Shown in pieces: positions 44,937-56,428 of a stretch of 64,000 nucleotides of DNA (position 1 is its first letter; every line of letters starts with the position of its first letter). The stretch spans positions 10,214,997-10,278,996 of the forward strand of contig JALPQD010000026.1 in the NCBI GenBank assembly GCA_023101885.1, written 5' to 3'. Under the pieces are notes generated by a model that saw only the letters and a list, made by a program, of their open reading frames with translations, had not been told where the DNA came from and ran no database searches. A program made the translations under genes and the position numbers. This stretch comes from Typhlomys cinereus. Lineage: Eukaryota > Chordata > Mammalia > Rodentia > Platacanthomyidae.

Positions 44937-45505
44937 TAACATAATTAGTCTTCTAAATGTTAATATAATAGACTATAATAGAAATTATTAATAGTATATA
45001 TGTGATAAATTATATGATTATAGATAATATATGATAATAAACATAGCAATTATACCTTTTTCTTTATAAATAATTTTGCTCTTCTAAATGTTGAATTATG
45101 ACTTAATTTAATTACACAAGTGTAAAATGCCATCTGCTGACTTCTAAGAAGAAGATAGCATATTCCTCTGTATCTGATTCTGGACTACTGCATTTGAAGA
45201 ATGTTCAAAACGTTGTATCAAAATGGATCAGTTTGAAATGACCTCAAATTATAAAAACAAAGCAATTTTTAAAACTTTCCAGAAACTTTGCATGCTGAAG
45301 ATAAAAATCTTTCTTTAGTTGCATTTTTTAAAGTGTTTTACTACAGAACAATGGGTTTCATTATGACGTATTCCTATGTATGCACATATAATTATATTTC
45401 ATTGCATATATGCCTATTTATTTTACACAGTCCCTGAAACATGATGAACATTCAATAATATGAAAATTATGGAAATAAGCCATTTTTTTAGTTAGAGAAT
45501 CCGTT
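44937..45505. other. AT-rich unassigned sequence
   Basis: Very AT-rich sequence ('ataattatataattatataac' types) around the SINE insertion site and to its right. No gene is recognised. Confidence 0.45.
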
Positions 45506-45507
45506 AT

Positions 45508-45606
45508 GCCGTGGTAGAAGTCATAACAGCAGAGAGAAAGTTTTGGATTTTGGAATCACTCAGACTAGGGTTTCAATGTCAGCACTAGCTAGCACTGAAA
45601 GTGGTT
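45508..45606 (+). repeat. MIR SINE fragment
   Basis: 'gccgtggtagaagtcataacagcagagagaaagttttggattttggaatcactcagactagggtttcaatgtcagcactagc' follows the MIR plus-strand head and core. Confidence 0.65.
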
Positions 45607-45607
45607 A

Positions 45608-45700
45608 TATGCACTGGGAATACAGCTCAGTGGCAGAGTGCCCAACTAGCATGACTATATTTCATTCCCAGCACTGGGAATAAGACAGACAGAAAAAGCT
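45608..45700 (+). repeat. ID-like SINE
   Basis: 'gcactgggaatacagctcagtggcagagtgcccaactagcatgac' and 'ttcattcccagcactggg' match the tRNA-derived ID element in the plus orientation. Confidence 0.75.
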
Positions 45701-45854
45701 ATGGCTGTGATCTTTGGCTAGGCACTTCTCTGCTCTGAGTAGAGGTGACAGAGGGGCACTGAGTACAGTCAGTACTGATCAGATGAGGCAGATGTATTAG
45801 CCCTGGCAGGCACAAAGGGAGGGGCTAGCGCTTTCAATGGCCTGCACATCATCA

Positions 45855-46193
45855 GCTGGAGAGATGGCTCAGGAGATAAGGCAGGTACCTGCCAGGCAAA
45901 TGTGAAGACCTGAGTTTGCATCCATAGGAGTCTGCAATCAGGGACCAGGGTCAGGGAGGGGGCTACAGATCCCTGAAGCTCATTAGCCAGTCAGTCTAAC
46001 CAAATCAGAGAGGACTGAGTTCAAGGAAAGACCTTGTCCTAAAATACAAGATGGAGAATGGTAGTGGATCATAACCACCATGGATTTATGATCTCCATGC
46101 ACTCGTGTGTGCATATACCCACAGCAACATGAACTTTCACCATACACAGACACAGACACAGACACAGACATACACACACACACACACACACAC
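45855..46193 (+). repeat. B4-like SINE with (CA)n tail
   Basis: The head 'agctggagagatggctcaggagataaggcaggtacctgcc' is followed by a diverged middle, 'ggaaagaccttgtcctaaaatacaag' (B1-like end), and 'gatctccatgcactcgtgtgtgc' leading to a CA/CAGA tail at 46143-46193. Confidence 0.75.
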
Positions 46194-46199
46194 AAGGAT

Positions 46200-47985
46200 T
46201 TGAATTGTTAGAGGAATTTCTAGACAAATAGATTGAGGAGAAATATATAAGAACTGATTGCTAGACCTGGAAATCCATGCTCAACTGCAGAAGAGATTTG
46301 CTTGAAGCAGAAGAGTCTCCCTAGAATATAACTGGAGGAAAAAGGAACTGCTTCCAGCTTTAAGAGCTTTCCGCCATATTCTACCTTCGCTGCAAGCTTT
46401 TGAGACAGCTGATGTGATGAACCCCTCTGACTAGTGATGTGCTTTCCCAAGACCATATGGGCAGAACCCAGTTGGTTCTGTACTGTCTTTAAGGTAAGGT
46501 CAGAAAACCAAAGACGCTTCAATTATAATTGCACAATGGGAACACTCCATGACCAGAGTCTACACCCATCCTACTCACTTGTCTGTTCAGAATGCTGAGC
46601 ACACGGTGAAGACTCAGTAATTATTCATGGAAAACGTGACAGGAAGGAGTACTGCTGGCCAGGATTGGGGTCAGGTGTTGCCAGGTTATCAGCCTCTTAA
46701 TTAAAAGATTCCAACAAGTGCCCACACAGATTTGCAAAAGGAGTGAAACAACTTTACTCAAGTAGAGCGAGAGAAGGGGTCAGAAAGAAAGGCACAGTCA
46801 AGACCAACTATGGGCTATATGAGTGAAGATACTCAAGGGTCTTATTATTGTTTGGAGCTTCCTTTTAGGAGGCTCACAAAAAGAACGAGGTATGGTGTGG
46901 GTTGTTCTCTATCTTGACTGATAGACTTGGATTACATAAGCCCATAAAAAAGTGACTTTAATCATCTGTACACCCAACTCTGCACAGACATAAGATGGTA
47001 AATAGGAGATTTTCACTAAAAGTTTACTTGAAGACATAGTTGGCCACACTGAGGTGCACCCCAAATCAGTTCAGGCCAGTTAGGCCTTTCCATTCTTTAT
47101 ACCCAGATATACCTGGAATATATTGAAATAGAAACTATGATTTTTCTTAGGAGAAGAGAAACTTATTGCTCAGAGAGGAGTCTATTTGTAGCCCAAAGCA
47201 CATGATCCAATGTTGCTAGATTGTTCATGGGGATGAAGGACCTAAGCTGTCAAGTACATTATAAAATTGGGGTGTATATATCCCAAGCCAAGTGAAGTCC
47301 CCTGCCTATGTTTGTCCAACTCAGGACCACCTAGTGCTTTTGGGAAGGCCATTCAAAGCTCTGATGCCTGGCCAGCACTGTAGAGAGAGTCCTGCCCAAG
47401 CACAACAGGGCTCTCAAAATATCTTATATCGCCAGGAAGATGATAATGCAGCTCTGCCAAGAGAGCACTCTCTTAGGGCAAGATAAATTTGTTACAATGA
47501 GGAAGAATAGAAATGGCATCACTATGTATCTGTCTAAAATAACATTAAAATGATTCCATGGTTACCTGAGGCCCTGGAACGGTAGCTGGTTAAGGACTTA
47601 GGGGAAGCTCACTCACTTTGTACTAAATCTGGAGGTTTATGTTACATCGCCACAGGGAAAAGTTTCCTGTCCTCCAAAGAGGGACCATTCCTATGCTGCG
47701 AGTGGTAGGAGACTGTGGTTGATCCAGCGTCTGTCTCCTTTGATATAAGACAGAAATCTTCCTTCAGAGAAACCACTAGAAGCCAATAGCTACATCTGGG
47801 TCCCATTGGATGAGCTTCTTGAGATCTTCAATTAAAAAAAATACAGCTTTGTCCAAAACAGACCCTTGCTGGAAGGTATTCAGAATAAGAACTTTCATGG
47901 ATTATATGTGTCCTTCACCAATAGTTGTTCTAATGCCATGGCTTTGGCTATGCTATTGATACTGGGTTCCCTCTGGGGTCTTTTT
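46200..47985. other. Mostly unassigned sequence
   Basis: About 1.8 kb without a recognised gene. 'gaaacaactttactcaagtag' (about 46745) could be a reversed LTR region, but I cannot name a family. The stretch at about 46555-46640 resembles an old L2/MIR end. Open frames do not exceed 100 codons. Confidence 0.35.
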
Positions 47986-48560
47986 GTGTCCAGGTTCTTA
48001 TGTTCGGGAGTCAAAGTTTTAAACCAGAACACACATAGAGGATTAAGGCAGTGCTTATTAGAGGAGAAAAAGAACGGAACTCACAGACATGAATCCATGA
48101 TGGGCAAGAGAAAGCCCTGGAGAACTGCAGGCAAGGAATCCGTGAGGGACAAGGAGCTGGAAAAGAACTCATGGACTCCAGAGGTAGAGTCCTATGAAGG
48201 GAAGGGAAGCCAAAGATGGTTGCCAGTCAGGATTATTTATAGGCCTAGGCAGACCTGGGGAAATGGCTTTTCCTCATTGGTTAGCTCCGGTTTCTAGAAA
48301 CCTGATGGGAGCTTTTGGTCTTCAATATCTCATTGGTCTGTTCATATTGGGACCCAACCCAGTTGATCATGTGCCAGACCTCCTGGTAGGGTTTATTTAC
48401 AATAGAAAACTAATCTCCATATCCTTTCATGAACAGAGTGTTGGGGAAGTTGGTGACTTTAGGTTAATCCCAGCAGTGGGGGATGGCCTTCGACAACCTT
48501 CAGAGACCTTCCCAGCATGGCTGCTCTAAAGCTGCCTATGAAGAGTCCTCTAACTGGAGA
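47986..48560 (-). repeat. ERV-type LTR, tentative
   Basis: 'gattaaggcagtgcttattagagg' has the same position and shape as 'gttaaagcaggatttattgaga' at 20570. 'ctcattggtctgttcatattggg' about 250 bp later parallels 'tgattggtctgtttctgttgggg' at 20758. 'ggctgctctaaagctgcctat' parallels 'cctctaagctgcttatt' at 20925. Two copies of one LTR-like family are likely. No retroviral reading frame is present. Confidence 0.45.
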
Positions 48561-48727
48561 AGGGGGCTGATGGGAAAGGATGGTGACAGGGGTTGGAGTC
48601 GACTGCAGACTAGTGTTCTGATAAGAATGATAAGGACTTATGTAGACATGACAAATGAGTCAAGCTTTCTAAATAAATCTGTAGGAAATAAATTTTTAAA
48701 CCACCAAAAAAGACTAGGAAACACTGT

Positions 48728-49000
48728 TGAAAGTCTAGTCACTCTTCTGTTGCTGTGATCCCATCCTCTGGCCTAAGCAGCTTAAGGAAGAAAGAGTTTA
48801 TTATTTGACTGACAGCTCCAAAGGAGATAGAGTCCGTCATAGTGGGGAACACGTGGCAGCATGCAAAGAAGGTAAGATAGCAGAAACAAGAAACTGGCTC
48901 ATGCTATAGCCATCACTTGACAACATACAAGCCACAGAGGACCATGGATAGCATATATAGTATGTTTCAGTCTTTCAGTGCTCCAACTCAGTAACACCCC
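48728..49000 (-). repeat. LTR fragment, ERVL-MaLR-like
   Basis: 'cactcttctgttgctgtgatcccatcc' and 'aaggaagaaagagtttattatttgac' are the reversed 3' end. It is cut short near 'aacaccccccc' compared with the full copies. Confidence 0.65.
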
Positions 49001-49059
49001 CCCTTCCTCTTTTCCTTTGGTTCTCTTGGAATTTTTTTCAATTTAATTATATAATCAAC

Positions 49060-49195
49060 TCAAAAGTTTAGACTATCTTCTATAAACCCAATGCTTCACT
49101 TGATGCCAAGGATACAATGGGAAGCCAAATGCACATAACCCTTACCCTTAGGGGTGTCATGGCCCTGTGATGACAATTCCCCACCCATAAAATCC
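49060..49195. repeat. Ancient repeat, L2/L3-like, tentative
   Basis: 'cccaatgcttcacttgatgccaaggatacaatgggaagcc' then 'cataacccttacccttaggggtgtcatggccc' has the same 'ccaggcact ... gggatacaatg ... cccttaccctcatgg' flow as the copy at 35820. Confidence 0.4.
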
Positions 49196-49229
49196 ACCTC
49201 CAAGCAAAGAAAATGAAATATTCATTTTT

Positions 49230-49660
49230 CTTCCTGATTCATGATTCTCAATGCAAACTCTAGTCCTAATGTATTTATTTGGCTTTCAGGTGTGTGCTTA
49301 CTAAAATTGTTCTATCAACCTCATTATTTCTGCTGCAGTCAATAACATTTCTATAATCTGGCCATGTTGTTACATGCCTATCTTGTTCATTTCTTCCAGT
49401 GACTGCACAATATTCCATTATACCCTTTTATCATATTTTACTTAGCCATATGCTAGCAACAGACGCCTGCATCAGTTCTAACAAACCATTGTAATAGCAC
49501 AGCAATCAGAACAAAGAAAATGAATATTCTTCTAATAAATATGGATTAGAATAATGTATATGGTATACATATTAGAATTAATTTGTTGTAACACGTTTAC
49601 CTGTAAGAAATATATTTCAGATATTAAGTCCTGGGTAAATATATACTTAATCTTTAAGTG
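49230..49660 (-). repeat. Ancient L1 (L1M-type) fragment
   Basis: 'tgactgcacaatattccattatacccttttatcatattttacttagcc' and 'atatttcagatattaagtcctgggtaaatatat' follow the reverse complement of L1M 3' sequence. The copy is strongly decayed. Confidence 0.55.
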
Positions 49661-49970
49661 CATGTGTGTGTGTACAAGTGTATTGTAAGTGCATATGCAT
49701 GTGTGTGCTTTTATGTGGAGATTAGGGGATAACTTTAGGTGTAATTACTCAGAATCTGACTGCCTTGTTTTTAAGATAGGGTCTCTCATTGACTTGGAAC
49801 TCACCAAATAGGGTAGACTGCCCCAAAGATGCTCATGCCTCCTGTTCTCCAGTTCTGGGTTTACAAGTATGCACCACCATACACAACTTTTTTCGAATGT
49901 ACATGTAGAGGATAAAGCTCAGGTGCTTGTGCTTACACAATAAGCACTTGACCAGTCCCCACATCTTTAG
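49660..49970 (-). repeat. B4-like SINE
   Basis: A TG-rich tail ('gcatgtgtgtgtgtacaag') is followed by 'ttaagatagggtctctcattgacttggaactc' and 'ccagttctgggtttacaagtatgcaccaccatacac' (reversed B1-like) and 'cacaataagcacttgaccagtcccc' (reversed head). Same plan as 29235-29575. Confidence 0.7.
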
Positions 49971-50074
49971 GTATTTTTAATCAACAGATACTTACACAAT
50001 ACCTCTAAAAATGAATGGAACAGGTTGCAACAGACATATGTAACTGGTACTCAGATTTGGACTCCTGTACTGAT

Positions 50075-50182
50075 TGCAAATACAGGGAAATTAGTTTAGA
50101 ATGGCCTTCAACTCATAGTAATCCTCCTGCCTCTGCATCCAGTGTGCTGGGATTATAGGTGTGAGCCTGCATACGTGGTTTC
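50075..50182 (-). repeat. B1-like (7SL-derived) SINE
   Basis: 'tagaatggccttcaactcatagtaatcctcctgcctctgcatccagtgtgctgggattataggtgtgagcc' is the reverse complement of a B1 unit. Confidence 0.8.
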
Positions 50183-50605
50183 AGCAGGCCTCTCATTCTA
50201 TAGCTGGTGGAACTCTCTAACATGCTGGCCTACTGCTGGTTATAGGTCACATCTCATCAAACTTTTGGGCCCACCAGGGGCTGGTCTTGTGTTCTATGTC
50301 TTTAATACAATGAGACCTTCCACTGCCAATGATTTTAGGCCCTGGTTCTGCAGGTTTCCTAGCATTCTTTAGTCTCCAGTGGTGTCTGGATTTTTCCTGA
50401 TGATGTGAGCAATCAGAAACTCACCTTCCCTCACTCATAAAACAAGCTATCTTTCCATACCAATTGCTTGTCTATCTAGGTACTCCTTTCTTTCTTCAAT
50501 AGTAGAAACAGAAATCTCTAGAGGAGTTGCAAGGCTGACAAGAAATAACCACTATCCTCCCTTTCTGTCCAGTGCAGGACACTATAAAGGTCCTTTGGTT
50601 GAGTG
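50183..50605. other. Unassigned sequence
   Basis: No gene or named repeat is recognised. Confidence 0.4.
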
Positions 50606-50870
50606 GGTGTGGCGACCCGACTGTGATTCCAACCTCACAGGGGATCCTGGGGATCCCCAGAGCAAGCTGGTTAGCTAGACTAGCCCTATCAGGAAACTCT
50701 GGGTTTAATTAGAAATTCCGTCCCAGAAGAAGAAGAGAGACTGGAGATGATTCCTGGTAATAAGCCTCAGACCTTCACACACATATGCCCATACACATGC
50801 AAATTACATGCATGCAGATACACATATACCTACACATACACATATACTCACACATACAAAAATAGAAAAA
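50606..50870 (+). repeat. B4-like SINE, head missing
   Basis: 'agcaagctggttagctagactagcc' closely matches 'agcaagctaggtagctagactagtc' in the element at 60230. It continues 'gagactggagatgattcctggtaataagcctcagacc' and a CA/TA-rich tail. The tRNA-like head is not recognisable. Confidence 0.6.
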
Positions 50871-51264
50871 GAAAAAATATACCTTTTATTGCCCTCCCCA
50901 AAAAAATAGTACTTAGGGATAGGAAAAGAGAAGGTAAAAAATGGAAAAGAGAAACCTTTTTAAAGGGGTCAGGAAGAGACATGTGAGAAAGCTTTAGGTC
51001 TCTCCCAAGGGGAAGGGTTCAAGTTCATCAGGGAGCCTCATCCCCCATTCCCCCCCCACACACACACACCCTTGCTTTCTCCAAGCTGGCTTCTAAGCCT
51101 TTTGTGTCTTCTAGAGCAAAATCCTGACAGTGTGCCATGCACTCGAGAAAGGATAATTGCATCTGTGTTCCTGGGAGAGATGGTCTGCTGTCAGCGGGAA
51201 GGAACCTGCTGTGGATGCAAATGGAGCTAAGTGCTGACTTGAGCACAAACACTCCTGACACACA

Positions 51265-51304
51265 GTGTGCGTGCGTGCGTGTGTGTGTGTGTGTGTGTGT
51301 GTGT
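51265..51304. repeat. (TGCG)n/(TG)n microsatellite
   Basis: 'gtgcgtgcgtgcgtgtgtgtg' passes into a pure TG run. Confidence 0.9.
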
Positions 51305-52790
51305 CCTTGTTTAAAACTTGCCCCTTTTACTTCAGGACAAAAGAAAGATTAGATTTAGATATCCATAATGTTATCAATCTGCCTGGTGATGAATGGTTTA
51401 GGGAGAAAAAGGACATAAAGTCCTTTAAAGAAGAATAGCGTATCCTCAACTAGAACTTAGGGTTGTGCCTGACCAAGACTGGAACCTGTTGGGCATAATA
51501 GAGCATTCCTGGAGTTGGTAGAGATGCCTGAGTCCATTAGAGAGTCAGGTGAGACCATCAGAATTTGACCTCCAAGCCTATTTCTCTCTCATAAACTCCA
51601 TAGTAATCAATGAGCAATAAGCAAACTCCCCTTTCCCCTCCTGTATCCCAATTCTTTTTTAAGTAAGAGGAGATGCTCAACAAATGCACTCAGAACTTTG
51701 GATATTTTCTTTCAAAGAGTGGCTAGATTCTTAAGAACTTCCTTTGAAATGTACATGTGTTTCATCAGCCCACTGGGGAGATGCTTTAAGATAATACGAC
51801 AATGGATGAAGATATTTAACTGTCAGAGTCAAGACCACAGGCTGACTTGCAGACCCGACTGGGACTCATCTTCCCAACACACTCATGCCAAGAGCAGGTG
51901 AAGGACTCTCTTTTATGTTAACAAGGGCAGAGAGTTGATGCCTGGAAAAGAGCAATCCTCGTTCCTCTTTGCACAGAATAAGTCTCAAGAGAAACAATTA
52001 GAAGTGACTGATAAGGTGACAAGATGGAAGATCTACAAGAAAGGACAGATTATTGTCCTGTGGTCCTGGCATCTTGTAGCTCCAAGTCAAGATAATATTG
52101 GAGGCCAGATTCAGCACTGATATAAGCAAGAGCTTTTAAACAAGTAAGATGGAACTTTAAAAAAAAATACAGAGAAGAGTCGCCTATGAATATGAATGTG
52201 CAAATCCTTTCCTTGCGTGCACCAAAGCAGCATGACCTTCCCTGTCCCTCTCAGGGAGCTTAGAGAAAATGTTTCTGCTTTGGGCTGAATGCTAGATGAT
52301 ATATGATATCTTCCAACTCTAAAATAATGGTTTCTATATGAATTCAAAGTTCAGTAGGTAGCTGCTGAGTAAAAAGTGTGTGATCTGGTGTCTTGCCTGC
52401 AGCGAATGGACAATAATAACTCCCCAACAAATAACCCCCAGGATTTAACGTGTTTGTCCCTTTAGGGCTATTTTCTTTGAGATTTCTGGCCTCTGGGAGG
52501 ACACTTGAGCCACATAGTATGCAGTCATGTTGGAAATTTTCCCACTTGTGGAACTTTTTTACTTCAAACTTTTTCCTGTTTTTCTTGATGAACACACAAA
52601 CACACAAGAATCCAAACTAACAAAGAAGAGACAAAATGCCCGGAGTCAAACAATGGCTGCATTTTTTAGATATGCGATTCCTTTTCTTATCTTCTTTAAG
52701 GTGAACCAGACTTTCTGCTTTCCTTTATAAAGGCAAAGAGCTAGTGGAGTCTTCTTAGCTGCAGACTCCATTCTCTTCTTGACCGTGGGG
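51305..52790. other. Unique sequence, no gene recognised
   Basis: About 1.5 kb without a repeat I can name. Open frames do not exceed 90 codons and no domain is seen. Confidence 0.4.
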
Positions 52791-52819
52791 GGGTCTGTTT
52801 CTCATGGAAGGTGCAGTTG

Positions 52820-53060
52820 TGAAATCACAGAGTCAAGTCATCCGTGGTAATTAGGTGCCGCGTACCTGCTGCATTCCCAGCTCACACGCACTCCATAGCT
52901 CTAGTCCATTTAGCTGTCACATTGATCCTTTGAAGCTGCTATTTTCATTCCTACTGTCCTCTCTTCCTTGTAGTAATCCAAGCCCATTGTCGGTCCTGGG
53001 TTATGAAATGATGACAGGGTTGTTTGGATTTCCAGAATCTTCCAAACCTCTGAGGTCTAC
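52820..53060. promoter_or_regulatory. Candidate noncoding block with MIR-like part
   Basis: 'catccgtggtaattaggtgccgcgtacc' at the left is repeat-free and retains CpG. 'catttagctgtcacattgatcctttgaagctgctattttcattc' at the right looks like a reversed MIR/L2 segment. Mixed origin; regulatory role is inference. Confidence 0.25.
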
Positions 53061-53216
53061 CTGGTACTTGCCTGTGCTATGGGACAGCCAGTAAAGCATC
53101 GCTATGGATTCAAAAGGGAATAGACTCAACCAAGGCATATGTGGGGAACACTACTGCTTCACCCCCTTTCTCCAGTTTCCTGGCTTCTTATCTCATTGTC
53201 TTCCTGTTTCCTAGTT

Positions 53217-53240
53217 CATCTTAATGTGCACATTAAGATG
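53217..53240. other. Perfect 24-bp palindrome
   Basis: The half-site CATCTTAATGTG is directly followed by its exact reverse complement, with no spacer. The match stops at the next base on each side. The centre is GTGCAC. A cruciform, a dimeric protein site, or the scar of an inverted duplication could each explain it. Confidence 0.95.
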
Positions 53241-53479
53241 CATCAGGACAGGAAGGAGCATTGAGGATTCCGGGCAGCCTTTCCCACCTGCTCACGTTTC
53301 CTTCTTGAAGGGCTCGTTCAATCATCTTACCTCATCCTTACATGTCATTCTTCTAAAAAGCTTCCAGTCAAGGGACCAAGGTAATGTCACATGAACCCCT
53401 ACTACACCCTCTAGATGGGCCTGTGTGGATCCAAAGTGTTCTAGGTGATCTTTCATTTCTATGATAGAAATATTCCGGC

Positions 53480-53668
53480 CTAGGCATATGCCATTGATGG
53501 CAACCTAGAGGAAATTTAGTGAGTCACAAACACAAAAGGACATGAAACCAGGAGAAAGACCAGTGGAGAAGCAGATTTGTAGTGGGAATAACAAGGGAAC
53601 TTGGGACAGGGGGTGAGAATGGCAGGAATTCACTGTATTCATATATGAAACCTTAAAGGAAAGGAATG
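53480..53668 (+). repeat. L1 3' end-like fragment
   Basis: 'gggaataacaagggaacttgggacagggggtgag' then 'ttcactgtattcatatatgaaaccttaaagg' resembles the L1-type ends at 43100 and 44590. Confidence 0.5.
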
Positions 53669-53671
53669 AAG

Positions 53672-53880
53672 GAGGTAACCCACATTGCAGCAGCCATCGG
53701 GAATCAGAGAACTGAGGGGGGGAGGGGGTTCAGACTATCACACTTCAAGACCCATCCCCAGTATCATATTTTCTCCAGTAAATTTCCATCTTCTCAAGGT
53801 CCGTTGGAACACCATCAGCTAAGACCAAGGTTTCCAACACATGAGTTTGTGGGGAACAATTCACATTCAAATCATGACAA
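53672..53880 (-). repeat. LTR fragment, ERVL-MaLR-like
   Basis: The right end 'gagtttgtggggaacaattcacattcaaatcatgaca' matches the family. The left (polyadenylation) part is missing, as at 32353. In both cases an L1 3' end lies immediately to the left. Confidence 0.6.
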
Positions 53881-54144
53881 AAAGCAGATAACCCCAGTAG
53901 ATCAAGGGAATGTAGCTTTAGACTACAGAGGATCAGTAAAGATTACACATGCATGGATAAAATACTTTCTCACAGTAATTGCTGTGTGGGTTCCCTCCTT
54001 AATAGATATGGGTATTTGGGGGGCAGGGCCCACTCCAATGGAATTACAGTTATTCTTAGCAAAATGTACAGTTATTGGCTCCTGGCTCTGTCTTCCTCAC
54101 CGGAGGATCCAGTTTTAGCTCCACTCATTTTAATAATTTCCTTT

Positions 54145-54245
54145 TAAGCAAAACCACTCCAAATACTATAATAGTATTTTATTCCCATTTTATGCATCAG
54201 ATAACTTAGATTCGAGGAACTTGGGGAAGTTTCTCAAAGCCATAT
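54145..54245 (-). repeat. MIR-like fragment
   Basis: 'ttattcccattttatgcatcagataacttagattcgaggaacttggggaagtttctcaaagcc' follows the reverse MIR layout. Confidence 0.65.
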
Positions 54246-55030
54246 AAGCCACATCCTAAGCCATCCTCATGTTGACAAGATTCAAAGCTACTCTATGAGC
54301 CTAAGCCCCTCATAAAAACTCTCAGACTCTAGCAATATATAATGTCACATGCACTGTATGCACCACGGACTTTAGAGCCTGATTATACAAGCTTTAAGCG
54401 AACTGTTTTGCTTCTCCACTTAGTTCAACTCAGAGATCCTGGAGGTCAGTTTTCTACCTAGTGGTTTCTGTCTCTCTTCTCCAAGGCACTTCCCACTCCA
54501 ACCCTAGACCATGAAAAATCAAACCATGGGTTCTTTCTACCTGTACTCTTTGTGACAGTTTACGGCAAGGTATGCCAGGCATTGATGCCCACTGGAGTTC
54601 TTTCTTTCTTCCTGGCTAGCTCTAGGGTACAGCAGGCATCCTCTGCCTCTGTGGACCAGTTTCCCCAACAGTGAAGTAACTGGGATGACCCCTGGGGTTC
54701 CCCCATCCCTTTGAGTCTATCTCCACTGAGGAATATCAGTGCTCATGGAGAAATCCAAACTTGAACTCAGACCATTGGATCTCAGTCAAGACTGGTGAAC
54801 TGATAGATGAAGTTGGTAGAGGCCTGATTCTAAAAAATAGACTGGACATAGGGAAGGGACGCCTCTCTGACTCTCCATCACCTGCCACGAGATGTCCCAC
54901 ATGAACCTAGAGAGGGGTCTGGGCTTTCTAAGAGAGACTGTGCTTTTATGAACTTTACTGGTCCCCCGTGCTTCCAGGAAACTCAAAGCAAATATTCTTT
55001 CTCTCTAGAGTAAATTGCAAAAGGCAACTG
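54246..55030. other. Unique sequence, no gene recognised
   Basis: No repeat named. Short open frames only. Confidence 0.4.
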
Positions 55031-55034
55031 CATC

Positions 55035-55335
55035 ATATCCATCTAATCAGCCAGACTGATCATTAAAAGCTTATGTGCCCCAAAGGGAATTTCTAGGCTT
55101 CATGGGCCCCTCTACAGAGATCCAGCATAATTCAACAATATTCAATCCGCCATTAAGGTATCTGAGTACGCAAGGGAATTTTGTTGGGGGCTGGGTAGGG
55201 GGGTTCTTGCGTTGTTTAAATTGCTTTCATCATGAGTCACTTCCTGAATTAAAGTTTCAATTGGCTTTCAAGTATTTAATTAAGTGTATCTATTACAGAA
55301 GTAGAGAAAACAACTGAACTTTACCTTACCAGCCT
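55035..55335. promoter_or_regulatory. Strong candidate conserved noncoding element
   Basis: About 300 bp, repeat-free. AT-rich transcription-factor-like cores ('ccgccattaaggtatc', 'cctgaattaaagtttcaattgg', 'agtatttaattaagtg') and 'catcatgagtcacttcc' (AP-1-like) are packed together. It resembles developmental enhancers in composition. No coding domain is present in the 80-codon open frame that crosses it. Confidence 0.4.
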
Positions 55336-56120
55336 TTCACTTTCAGCGATGTAGTACATCTTCACGATTATGAACGTTCTGTCAGTGCATTGAAATATAG
55401 CTGTTTTTAGGGGATAGAACAGTAACTGGGATTATTCATTAGTGGTTCTCTCTTTAGACTTGCCAGTCTCTAAAGGCATGTTGGGCTTTTTATCCTTTTG
55501 AGATCTTTAAATGCTTGTGAATCTCACAAAAACCCATTATTATGAGATTATGAAATCCATGCAGAGTGAAGGTGACAGTGAGATACCAGGAGGAGCAAAT
55601 GAGGGTTTTGAGAGAAGCACAGAACTCCCTTCTCTAATTAGCTGTGGCTTGGACTAGACATGGTGCTGAATGTATATGAACCTTGTGGGAAGCACAAGGG
55701 CCGCCCTATTCCTGATATGAAGCCATTACAGTCAGAAAAGGAGTCATAATAGCAAGACTCCTTCTCTGTCTGTCAGAAGGACCCCTAGTGTCTGCTGTCT
55801 TCCATTTAGCACACCTGGAAATTTCCCCCATCCTTAAATGAATCCTCTTGCGTTGGGCTGTTTTCATCCCATTTTCCTGCTCAGTGGGATGAGTTGATTT
55901 GTCTACCTGGCAACATCTAGAGAAAAAGTCCAGGCCTCTCTTGTATGGTATTTTTGCTATGCTTTGTAGGGAAAGAGGCAAGGGATACAGATGAAAAGCT
56001 ACAAAACCACCAGACAAGTAGGAAATTAGTCAAGTTCTAGAATTACATAAAGACAAGAGTAAGTTGTGGTTGAAGACTTACTGTGCGATGGGCATGAGAA
56101 AGTAGACAGATGAGCACATA
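55336..56120. other. Unique sequence, no gene recognised
   Basis: No repeat I can name. The minus-strand open frame at 55706-56017 (103 codons) has no recognised domain. Confidence 0.4.
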
Positions 56121-56126
56121 TACATT

Positions 56127-56161
56127 CATCATCGTCGTCATCATCATCATCGAGTCATCGT
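56127..56161. repeat. (ATC/GTC)n trinucleotide repeat
   Basis: 'catcatcgtcgtcatcatc' type triplets with CpG retained in the GTC/TCG units. Confidence 0.9.
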
Positions 56162-56309
56162 CCTGTTCACTGCTCTCTGCAACTGTTTGATATTAGCAAC
56201 TGACAATAGGTATGGATTCCTAAAGAGGTTGCATGAATTGCTCAAGTTCAAATGGAAATTCAGCTTGGGAATTGAGATATGAATCCTCATAACTGCTATG
56301 TTGACTCTG

Positions 56310-56428
<119 letters not shown>

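Noticed and set aside
47866..48297. Plus-strand open frame of 143 codons over the 48-kb LTR-like repeat
   Set aside because: It is antisense to the inferred LTR and has no retroviral protein features. Not a viral gene.
53666..54118. Plus-strand open frame of 150 codons
   Set aside because: It runs over an LTR fragment and unique sequence. No domain.
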